Assembly: GCA_002390025.1 (NCBI GenBank)
Contig: DGRU01000198.1
Location: forward strand, 1 to 6,363
From: Lachnospiraceae bacterium UBA4380
GTDB lineage: Bacteria; Bacillota; Clostridia; Lachnospirales; Lachnospiraceae
DNA length: 6,363 nucleotides
Reading direction: 5' to 3'
Positions 1-5,622 of the stretch are shown piece after piece. The notes below the pieces were generated by a model. It saw nothing but the letters and a program-made list of their open reading frames with translations, was not told the origin of the DNA and did no database searches. Each line of letters opens with the position of its first letter. Positions within the stretch are counted from its first letter, which is position 1. A program made the translations under genes and the position numbers.

Positions 1-83
1 GCGATCAGTCCGCAATAATTGAGTGCACAGACCAGCGCCACCAGGAAATAATCAAATTTTCGGAAAGAAAAAGTCTTGAACAT
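1..83 (-). CDS. rodA: RodA/FtsW-family (SEDS) peptidoglycan glycosyltransferase, N-terminal fragment
   Basis: Only the first 27 codons are inside the window; the gene continues past the left edge. The ATG lies at 83-81 and the peptide begins MFKTFSFRKFDYFLVALVCA, followed by LNYCGLI. A short basic/aromatic leader with the R-x-(F/Y)-D pattern, followed at once by a hydrophobic helix ending in G-(L/I)-(L/I), is the usual start of RodA/FtsW proteins, where this is the first of about ten transmembrane segments. SEDS proteins polymerise lipid II into glycan strands in the membrane and act with a class B PBP. The cognate PBP2 gene lies directly upstream, which favours RodA over FtsW or SpoVE. A weak ribosome binding site (AGGT, 94-91) lies 7 nt before the ATG. 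Family membership is an inference from a short fragment plus context, since the conserved catalytic loops are outside the window. Confidence 0.78.
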   Translation of the reverse strand, partial: MFKTFSFRKFDYFLVALVCALNYCGLI

Positions 84-106
84 AAATGTTACCTGTGAAT
101 ACCAAT

Positions 107-128
107 ACCGGCAAAAGCTATAGCCGGT
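107..128 (-). other. Small inverted repeat in the PBP2-rodA gap
   Basis: A perfect 6-bp stem (ACCGGC at 107-112 and GCCGGT at 123-128) with a 10-nt loop lies 12 nt upstream of the rodA ribosome binding site. No T-run follows on the minus strand, so it is not a canonical intrinsic terminator. It overlaps the 8-bp palindrome GGTTAACC at 126-133. It could shape the rodA leader mRNA or be chance; function unknown. Confidence 0.3.
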
Positions 129-148
129 TAACCTCAGTGATCAGTCCT

Positions 149-202
149 TCAAACAGTACAGATACATGATCTCAATGCCTTCAATGTCCTCCGATCAATC
201 AT
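149..202 (-). CDS. Possible 17-codon ORF overlapping the PBP2 stop (doubtful)
   Basis: The 115-bp gap between PBP2 and rodA holds no recognisable gene. One tiny ORF begins at an ATG (202-200) that overlaps the PBP2 TGA in an ATGA arrangement, as seen in translational coupling. It would encode MIDRRTLKALRSCICTV and stop at 151-149. A consensus Shine-Dalgarno GGAGGA (192-187) lies inside this ORF rather than before it, and could instead serve a TTG at 175 in the same frame (11-nt spacing) or an ATG at 167 in another frame (MYLYCLKD, 19-nt spacing). None of these peptides is familiar. It may be a leader peptide, the remnant of a lost gene, or noise, so I list it with low confidence. Confidence 0.12.
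   Translation of the reverse strand: MIDRRTLKALRSCICTV
187..192 (-). promoter_or_regulatory. Consensus Shine-Dalgarno GGAGGA with no assigned gene
   Basis: GGAGGA on the minus strand lies 6 nt past the PBP2 TGA. It is the strongest Shine-Dalgarno match I see in the window, yet no ATG occurs 5-12 nt downstream. The nearest candidate starts are TTG at 184 (2 nt, too close), TTG at 175 (11 nt) and ATG at 167 (19 nt). It is about 100 nt from the rodA ATG, too far to serve it directly. Confidence 0.35.
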
Positions 203-3141
203 TCAGTTGCAAAGAAGGCCTGCAGCACATCTGAAGCGAGCTGTGCCGCGTAGGTGGAGGTGTAACCGTTGGGAATACGGACGGCCAGTGCGATGTTTTC
301 CTGCTGAGACAGTTCCTCGGCGTTCCATGCGTTGGCCGCGTAGTAAGGTGCATAACCGACGAACAGAGCATTGTCCGGCATTCCGGTCTGCTGGGCAGTA
401 CCTGTCTTGCCGGCAACCGGGTGCTCCCACAGGGCGTTGAAGGCGGAGTAACCTGTCGCGACGCGGCGCATGCCGCTGTGAATCGCTTCCCACTGACCGC
501 TCGACAGGGGGACCGTATTCTCGATATACTTCTCATGTTTGCTGAACTGCCCGTCTTCTGTCTGAACGGAATCGATCAGTGTCAGCCGGTAATCCGTCCC
601 TCCATTGGCAACCGCAGATACATATCTGGCAAGGCTTGCAGTGGAATAGGCATTGGTATCCTGTCCGATCGCGCCGCGGATGGGGTCGGAGGAGAGCATG
701 GTCGGCTCGGATTCGCTGACTTCCACGCCGGAGGTCTCGTCCAGGCCGTACAAGGCAGCATATTTCTGCAGCCTTTGTATACCGTAATTGCTGTTGTAGG
801 TATTCGAGCCATCCGTTCCCAGGCGGTATCCCATCTCATAGAAATACATGTTGCAGGAATTGGCGATGGCGCTCTCCAGGTTCATCTTGCCGTGCTTCTT
901 GGGATAGATCCAGCACTTGGGAGGATTGGGATCCCCCTCCACTTTTGTGAAGGAAGCTTTCTTCTTGCAGTTGACCTTGTCCTGGATTTCGACGACGTTC
1001 TCACCAAGGGCAGCCGAGGCCGTGACCATCTTGAAGGTGGAGCCGGGCGCGGTCAGCTGCTGTGTCGCGTAGTTGAGCAGGGGGTTGGCGGGATCCTCCA
1101 GAAGTTTCTGGTAATAGCCGGCGTCGTTGATTCGGTTGAGGTCATAGCCCGGATAGGAAACCATGGCCAGTACATCTCCCGTATCGGGATCTGTCGCGAC
1201 AACAGATGCTGTCGAGGGATACAGGTGGAGCATGGCAGGGGTCAGATCATTTTCCTGGATCCGGTTGTACATGAATGTAAAGGCGCTCTCTCCCCACTCG
1301 GAGTCAAAGCTGTCCTTCTCTTCATCACTGACACTGACAATGTCCTGATCCATGAGGATCTGGCAGATCTGGTCACCGGAGACAGCCTGGTCGATGACCA
1401 GATATTTATAGAGCGCGTTGCGCATATCCCGGTCATTGAGGGAATCATCTCCCGCCCCGATCACCTGGGCGAAGAACAGCATGACAGCATCATATTCGGA
1501 GACATCTGCAGCGATAAAGCGGCTGTCCTGATTGATCCAGCCTCTCTTGACAGCTTCATTCACAAGGTCATGGAGAGAGACAGTGCCCTCATTCCAATCC
1601 TGATACACCGCATTGTTCTCAACATCATCACCCGCAATGATGATTCCGTAGTCAAACAGAGCCTGGGCGAGCAGTTTCTGGTAGGTCTGCATTTCCGTGC
1701 TCAGGGAATCCCTGGTGCCGCGGCCGTTGCGGATCTCGTCCAGAATGCTGTCGGACCGTCCCCTGCGGAAATCTGTAAATGCAGCGTAAACATCCTTCTC
1801 TGTTTCACTGGCTTCCTCAGAAGCTAAATGCGTGCTGTCGATGATATTGCAAAGGCAGGAGGTGTAGACATTGCTGATCGGGATCATGATCGAATTGCCG
1901 TCGTCATTTTCGGAGATCACCTGGTCGTAGATGGAGTCCTGCAGCTTGTTAAGGATGATGCTGCGCAGGTTATTCTCTATGATCTTGTAGCACTCCTCCT
2001 GAAGACCCACATCGATCGTGAGTGTCACGTCGCGTCCGTCTAAGGCCTCGTAGGATTTCTCGGATGCGGAAAGTTCAGCCTCATCTACGGGATCATCCGT
2101 CACGCGCCCGATATTGTCTACGTTGAAAGTATTCTGACCGCTCTGTCCGTGAAGGATCCCCTCCTGGGAGGCCTCAATGCCTGTATAGCCGACCAGATCG
2201 CCTTCCTGGTAGACGGGATGACCGTATTCATCGGTTTCGTTGTTGTTCTCCAGAAAATCCGAGGAGACTTCGCCGGTATAGCCGACAATATTGCTGACAT
2301 ACTTCGAGTGATGGTATCTGCGGACAAGTTCCTGCTCGATCTGGACGCCGTCCTCTTCCGAATTGAACTGCGATTCGATGGCTTCCACTGTCTGATCGGA
2401 CACATCCCTCGCCAGAACCGTGGAGATATATTTCTGATAAAAGTTCAGGCCGAGATTGTAGCGGGCAATGACCATGCGAAGGAGTTTTTCCTTTTCTTCG
2501 GTGCTGCCCCCCGAATAGGCGATGTCATACCTCTCTGCAAGATCGGCGATGACATCTTCTGCCGTTTTGGACTGTTCCCCGGAGGACATATCCGCGGGAT
2601 CCGCATAGCCGTAGACATCCGCGAGGAAGCGGTTTTTGGCAGTCTGGCCCAGATTATCCTTGTAGAAATAGGTGCCGCCGATCAGCTCGATGCTGAAATC
2701 GGTGACCATTTTGTTGTCCTTTTCATTCTCATTGACAATGTCAATGATCCGGCTGATCCTGCTGTTGAGAAGCTTGTTGTCCTCAGTGGAGTCGTCGGTC
2801 AGGTCGTTCATGGTGATGTTATAAGTCGGCACGGATTCCGCAAGCACCTTGCCGTTCCTGTCCCGGATCGTGCCGCGTTTGGCCCTGACGACGACCGTGC
2901 GGCGGATGCGGCTCTGAAACTGCTCCTGATACTCCTCGCCCTTGATGATCTGCAGAGTATACAGACGGAAAACCAGTATTCCTGCCAGAACCAGGCTCAG
3001 GACTGCGAGAAGATAGGATCTTCTCCTCCCGCTCCTTCGGGCATTATCCGAAATCTGCTGAGGATTATTCTCTTTACTGCGTTTATTCGCAGGACCTGAA
3101 GGGTTCTTCCTTCCCTGTCCGGCGCTGGATTGTGCTCTCAA
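199..3141 (-). CDS. mrdA: Penicillin-binding protein 2 (class B PBP, elongation transpeptidase), long form
   Basis: A 980-residue class B penicillin-binding protein that cross-links peptidoglycan stem peptides on the outer face of the membrane, probably as partner of the RodA encoded next. Seen in order: a basic cytoplasmic tail (1-42), one transmembrane anchor (about 43-62), the PBP dimerisation/pedestal domain beginning with RGTIRDRNGKVLAE (90-102) and including LVGYTGIEASQEGILHG (316-332), then the transpeptidase domain. Its active-site motifs are complete: STFK with Ser701 and Lys704, SCN at 762-764 and KTG at 912-914. About 250 residues (roughly 393-645) sit between LTID (374-377) and VVATDPDTG (647-655), where typical PBP2 proteins have only about 15-20; this explains the length. 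The start is TTG (3141-3139). No ATG, GTG or TTG occurs in frame before the anchor, and a purine-rich stretch with AGGGAG (3158-3153) precedes it. FtsI or SpoVD are less likely because RodA follows and no C-terminal PASTA domain is present. Confidence 0.93.
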   Translation of the reverse strand: MRAQSSAGQGRKNPSGPANKRSKENNPQQISDNARRSGRRRSYLLAVLSLVLAGILVFRLYTLQIIKGEEYQEQFQSRIRRTVVVRAKRGTIRDRNGKVLAESVPTYNITMNDLTDDSTEDNKLLNSRISRIIDIVNENEKDNKMVTDFSIELIGGTYFYKDNLGQTAKNRFLADVYGYADPADMSSGEQSKTAEDVIADLAERYDIAYSGGSTEEKEKLLRMVIARYNLGLNFYQKYISTVLARDVSDQTVEAIESQFNSEEDGVQIEQELVRRYHHSKYVSNIVGYTGEVSSDFLENNNETDEYGHPVYQEGDLVGYTGIEASQEGILHGQSGQNTFNVDNIGRVTDDPVDEAELSASEKSYEALDGRDVTLTIDVGLQEECYKIIENNLRSIILNKLQDSIYDQVISENDDGNSIMIPISNVYTSCLCNIIDSTHLASEEASETEKDVYAAFTDFRRGRSDSILDEIRNGRGTRDSLSTEMQTYQKLLAQALFDYGIIIAGDDVENNAVYQDWNEGTVSLHDLVNEAVKRGWINQDSRFIAADVSEYDAVMLFFAQVIGAGDDSLNDRDMRNALYKYLVIDQAVSGDQICQILMDQDIVSVSDEEKDSFDSEWGESAFTFMYNRIQENDLTPAMLHLYPSTASVVATDPDTGDVLAMVSYPGYDLNRINDAGYYQKLLEDPANPLLNYATQQLTAPGSTFKMVTASAALGENVVEIQDKVNCKKKASFTKVEGDPNPPKCWIYPKKHGKMNLESAIANSCNMYFYEMGYRLGTDGSNTYNSNYGIQRLQKYAALYGLDETSGVEVSESEPTMLSSDPIRGAIGQDTNAYSTASLARYVSAVANGGTDYRLTLIDSVQTEDGQFSKHEKYIENTVPLSSGQWEAIHSGMRRVATGYSAFNALWEHPVAGKTGTAQQTGMPDNALFVGYAPYYAANAWNAEELSQQENIALAVRIPNGYTSTYAAQLASDVLQAFFATE
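1207..1965 (-). other. Approximately 250-residue insertion within PBP2
   Basis: This stretch encodes PBP2 residues about 393-645. It separates the end of the pedestal region (LTIDVGLQEECYKIIENNLR) from the first strand of the transpeptidase fold (SVVATDPDTGDVLAMVSYPG). It is hydrophilic and rich in Asp, Glu and Ser, with segments such as IPISNVYTSCL (420-430) and ASETEKDVYAAF (444-455), and has no obvious membrane segment. Two Cys (429 and 431) lie close together in it. From memory, similar insertions occur in PBP2 proteins of Lachnospiraceae, so it is probably a lineage trait rather than a recent fusion. Boundaries are approximate; function unknown. Confidence 0.6.
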
Positions 3142-3225
3142 ATCTCTTTCTTCTCCCTGTGACAGTCCACCTGAGGATGTGACCGGACTGATGTGACCCG
3201 GGTATTATCCTGTCATGTGAACGGA
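3142..3225 (-). promoter_or_regulatory. radC-PBP2 gap: repeated GGTCACATC and a hairpin before the TTG start
   Basis: The 84-bp gap contains two direct copies of GGTCACATC on the minus strand (3198-3190 and 3184-3176, period 14 bp), plus a third GTCAC core at 3163-3159. CAGTCC (3190-3185) can pair with GGACTG (3168-3163) to form a 6-bp stem with a 16-nt loop, ending 4 nt before the AGGGAG ribosome binding site of PBP2. The repeats could be an operator, or the hairpin could tune translation from the TTG start. A -10-like GATAAT (3209-3204) is present, but no convincing -35 box is found at 17 bp, so a promoter here is unproven. No terminator is seen. Confidence 0.35.
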
Positions 3226-4023
3226 TTATGTTTCCGGCAGAAATCCGTCGGTAATACAGCCGTATTCCCGCAGACTGGTATAGCGCAGATCTCCGATGAT
3301 CAGATGATCGATCAGCTGGATTCCCAGCATCTGACCGGCCCTGAAAATGCGCTCCGTGATCTCCTTGTCCATTTCGCTGGGGGTGGGATCTCCGCTGGGA
3401 TGGTTGTGGAGCAGCATGATGTTGACCGCTCCCCAGCGCAGCGCCCGCAGGAAAATCTCCCTCGGAGACAGCAGGGTGCAGTTGACGGTGCCCAGGGAGA
3501 GGACCTCCTCCCTGATCAGGGCCATCCTGTTGTCCAGCATGACAAGAACTGCGGTTTCTGTCTCCAGATGCCGCAGCTGCTCCATGTAGTAGTCCGCGAC
3601 AGCCGGGGGCGAACTGAAGACAAGCCGGCTGGCTGCCCTCTCGCGCACAAGTCTGCGTGAAATCTCCGCCAGGGACAGGATCTTCACCGCCTTGACCTCT
3701 CCAATCCCGGGGATGCTCATCAGATCCTCCAGGGTCAGCCGGTGCAGGGCCGACAGATCCACGGCTCCCTCTTCAAAAAAACCCAGGATCTCCCTGCTGA
3801 GCAGGGTGGCATTCTTCTCCCTGGTGCCGGTCCTCAGAATGATCGCCAGAAGCTCGGCATTGGTCAGGCTGGAGGCTCCGCAGGAAAGGAAACGCTCATA
3901 GGGCATCTCTTCTCTGCGCCGCGCATTATCCGTGCGCATAATTCTAACGTCCGGTGCATTTCTATTCTCATCAGAGCCGCTCCGGACGTCTTCATTATTG
4001 GGGTTGTGGTGTAAATTATTCAT
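3226..4023 (-). CDS. radC: RadC family JAB/MPN-domain protein
   Basis: A 265-residue RadC protein. A UPF0758-type N-terminal helical region (about 40-70, PYERFLSCGASSLTNAELLA then ILRTG) leads to a helix-hairpin-helix (SIPGIGEVKAVKILSLAE, 103-120), which in other proteins binds DNA. A JAB1/MPN/RadC metalloprotease-like domain follows (about 135-260). The metal-site signature is complete: HNHPSGDPTPSEMD with His206, His208 and Asp219, and a conserved upstream Glu at 172 or 173 in EEVLSLGT. The family was once tied to DNA repair, but that role is disputed and the biochemical activity is not firmly known. The ATG at 4023 is supported by AAAGGA (4035-4030) 6 nt upstream. It gives about 35 extra N-terminal residues, rich in Asn and charged residues, compared with the usual 225-230-residue length; Met29 and Met40 are alternatives, but I see no good ribosome binding site before Met29. 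The gene begins 48 bp after the PLP-enzyme stop and is probably cotranscribed with it. Confidence 0.93.
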   Translation of the reverse strand: MNNLHHNPNNEDVRSGSDENRNAPDVRIMRTDNARRREEMPYERFLSCGASSLTNAELLAIILRTGTREKNATLLSREILGFFEEGAVDLSALHRLTLEDLMSIPGIGEVKAVKILSLAEISRRLVRERAASRLVFSSPPAVADYYMEQLRHLETETAVLVMLDNRMALIREEVLSLGTVNCTLLSPREIFLRALRWGAVNIMLLHNHPSGDPTPSEMDKEITERIFRAGQMLGIQLIDHLIIGDLRYTSLREYGCITDGFLPET

Positions 4024-4071
4024 ACGACATCCTTTCCGCTCTCCGGGCAGAAAAGGATATACAAAAATATT

Positions 4072-5388
4072 TTATAGTGTAATCAGGCCACGGTCAAGAA
4101 AATTCTGTACCGTGCGCAGGATTCCCAGGCGGGCGTGGGGCCAGGTGAGACCGCCCTGGAAATAGACAGCATAAGGAGGCTTTATAGGGCCGTCGGCACT
4201 CAGTTCTATGGAGGATCCGGACACAAAGGCGCCGGCCGCCATGATGACATCGCTGTCGTAGCCGGGCATGGGGGCGGGGTAGGCTTCGACGAAGCTGTCC
4301 ACGGGTGAAGAGGCCTGAATGCCCTGACAGAAGGCGATGACGCCCTCGGGATTGCCGAAGGTGATGGACTGGATAATGTCGTGGCGGGATTCCTCTCCGT
4401 CGGGCAGCACGGCAAATCCCAGCCGCTCATAGAGACATGCCGCGAAAATCGCCCCCTTGAGAGCCGATGCCGTCACGGTGGGGCCCATGAAAAAGCCCTG
4501 GTAGAGAGAGGGAAGGACCTCCAGGGAGGGACCGACCTCTTTGCCCAGGCCGGGAGAAGAAAGGCGCACGGCGGCATTTTCCACACACTCCTGCGTGCCG
4601 GCTATATAGCCGCCCACGGGAGCAAGTCCGCCCCCGGGGTTCTTGATCAGGGAGCCCACCACCATGTCGGCGCCGACATGTGAGGGCTCGATGCGCTCCA
4701 CAAATTCTCCGTAGCAGTTGTCTGTCATGCACAGGACATCGGGGCGGATCGATTTGATCATGGCGATTGCCTCTCCGATCTGTGCAACGGACAGGGTGCG
4801 GCGGGTCTGATAGCCCTTGGAGCGCTGGATGGTGACCAGGCGGATCCGGTGGTCTGTATCTGCCTGAAGAAGGCTGCGGATGCCCTCGAAATCAAAGCTG
4901 CCGTCGGGCTTGAGGTCCACCTGTCTGTATTCGATGCCGTATTCGGCGAGAGAACCGCGGGAAGGACGGATGCCGATCACTTCCTCAAGTGTGTCATAGG
5001 GTTTTCCGGCAGCGGAAACCAGGATATCCCCGGGCCGGAGATTTCCCATGAGGGCCAGGGCAAGAGCGTGTGTCCCGCAGCTGATCTGGGGCCGTACAAG
5101 GGCATCCTCGGTCCCGAAATAGGAGGCATAGACTCTCTCGAGGCCGTCGCGCCCGATATCGTCGTAGCCGTAGCCCGTAGTGCCTTTGAGGTGTGCTTCT
5201 CCGATGTGATTTTCCTGCATGGCCTGGATCACACGGAGCTGGTTGTATTCAGCGGTCTCATCGATCATGTCAAAGCGGGGCCGCAGCTGCTTCAATACGG
5301 GCTGCGCGAAACCAAGTACGTCTTCTGAAATACCGAACGCGGCATAGCGGGCCGCGAGTGTTGTCTGCTCATTCTGTGTCTGTGTCAT
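4072..5388 (-). CDS. Methionine gamma-lyase-like PLP enzyme (aluminum resistance protein family, PF06838)
   Basis: A 438-residue fold-type I pyridoxal-phosphate enzyme of the family named 'methionine gamma-lyase' or 'aluminum resistance protein' (B. subtilis YnbB is a member). Cytosolic; the true substrate is not established and I would not assert methionine cleavage. Visible landmarks, numbered from the chosen start: KGTTGYGYDDIGRD (68-81) and SCGTHALALAL (103-113), the cofactor phosphate/ring region; TDNCYGEF with Asp223, the likely pyridine-nitrogen partner; and SLIKNPGGGLAPVGGYIAG with Lys249, the expected Schiff-base lysine. Length agrees with the family's usual 410-430. The reading frame is open upstream to a TTG at 5541, but those 51 extra residues would be translated from the 26-28-bp repeat, whose period is not a multiple of three, and they add no family similarity. 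I therefore choose the ATG at 5388, preceded by AAAGGAA (5405-5399) with 11-nt spacing. miaA upstream and radC downstream match the common clostridial neighbourhood. Confidence 0.9.
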   Translation of the reverse strand: MTQTQNEQTTLAARYAAFGISEDVLGFAQPVLKQLRPRFDMIDETAEYNQLRVIQAMQENHIGEAHLKGTTGYGYDDIGRDGLERVYASYFGTEDALVRPQISCGTHALALALMGNLRPGDILVSAAGKPYDTLEEVIGIRPSRGSLAEYGIEYRQVDLKPDGSFDFEGIRSLLQADTDHRIRLVTIQRSKGYQTRRTLSVAQIGEAIAMIKSIRPDVLCMTDNCYGEFVERIEPSHVGADMVVGSLIKNPGGGLAPVGGYIAGTQECVENAAVRLSSPGLGKEVGPSLEVLPSLYQGFFMGPTVTASALKGAIFAACLYERLGFAVLPDGEESRHDIIQSITFGNPEGVIAFCQGIQASSPVDSFVEAYPAPMPGYDSDVIMAAGAFVSGSSIELSADGPIKPPYAVYFQGGLTWPHARLGILRTVQNFLDRGLITL

Positions 5389-5399
5389 TTTTTGAGGGT

Positions 5400-5460
5400 T
5401 CCTTTTTATATTTAAATTAATATCTTCTGAAAAAATATCTATGGGTAAATATTTATCTTC
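5400..5460 (-). promoter_or_regulatory. AT-rich leader, likely promoter region of the PLP-enzyme gene
   Basis: Between the tandem repeat and the ATG at 5388 the sequence becomes sharply AT-rich, for example TTAATTTAAATATAAAAAGG on the minus strand ending at 5401. This is unlike the GC-richer flanks and typical of a bacterial promoter and leader. A -35-like TTTACC and several -10-like hexamers (GATATT, TATTAA) are present, but none pairs at 17 bp with good matches on both sides, so I do not name one promoter. GAAGATA (5427-5421) inside this stretch resembles the core of the adjoining repeat units. Confidence 0.35.
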
Positions 5461-5534
5461 CGGCGAAAGCTGCTGTATGTATATCTTCCGGCGAAAGCGG
5501 CTGTGTATATCTTCCGGTGAAAGCGGCTGTGTGC
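5455..5534. repeat. Three-copy tandem repeat, 26-28 bp, between miaA and the PLP-enzyme gene
   Basis: On the plus strand three units begin with ATCTTCCGG at 5455, 5483 and 5509, giving periods of 28 and 26 bp. Each continues as (C/T)GAAAGC(T/G)GCTGT. Units 2 and 3 differ by one base (GGCGAAAG against GGTGAAAG) over most of their length; unit 1 has two extra bases and a T for G. A degenerate fourth core (TATCTTC at 5421-5427) lies toward the gene. There are no spacers, so this is not a CRISPR array. In RNA of the plus-strand sense, unit 1 could form CGGC-GAAA-GCTG, a small stem with a GNRA-like loop; the others match this less well. The location just upstream of a gene suggests regulator binding sites or a slippage-prone repeat; function unknown. 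Confidence 0.8.
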
Positions 5535-5563
5535 GGAGCAATGCATCGTTTTGTGCTCACACA
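5528..5563 (-). other. Imperfect inverted repeat downstream of miaA
   Basis: On the minus strand TGTGTGAGCA (5563-5554) can pair with TGCTC (5540-5536) and ACACA (5532-5528), giving a stem of about 10 bp interrupted by a 3-nt bulge, with a loop of roughly 13 nt. It begins 60 nt after the miaA stop and abuts the tandem repeat. No T-tract follows, so an intrinsic terminator is unlikely. The 3' arm overlaps the last repeat unit, so part of the symmetry may be a by-product of the repeat. Confidence 0.3.
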
Positions 5564-5622
5564 TCTGTAGGTCTATGCCCCCGTTCGGCAGCCCCGTCTG
5601 ATTTCAGGCAGAAGGACCGGAC

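Noticed and set aside
421..1827. 468-codon open frame on the plus strand opposite PBP2
   Set aside because: It lies wholly antisense to a PBP2 gene with all catalytic motifs. Its translation has no recognisable family and reads like the mirror of GC-rich codons, so it is a shadow frame.
2149..3099. 316-codon open frame on the plus strand opposite the PBP2 N-terminal half
   Set aside because: Antisense to the clear anchor and pedestal domain of PBP2, with no recognisable domain; a shadow of codon bias.
3204..3209. -10-like GATAAT as a promoter for PBP2
   Set aside because: No credible -35 hexamer at 16-18 bp and no extended -10 TG; one hexamer match is expected by chance.
4849..5328. 159-codon plus-strand frame opposite the PLP-enzyme gene
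   Set aside because: Antisense to conserved PLP-enzyme sequence, with no family resemblance of its own.
5455..5534. Possible short CRISPR array
   Set aside because: The units abut with no unique spacers of constant length, there are only three copies, and no cas gene is nearby; it is a simple tandem repeat.
5564..5622. Intrinsic terminator just after miaA
   Set aside because: Only 4-bp symmetries (such as TGCC/GGCA) are found and no T-tract follows on the minus strand.
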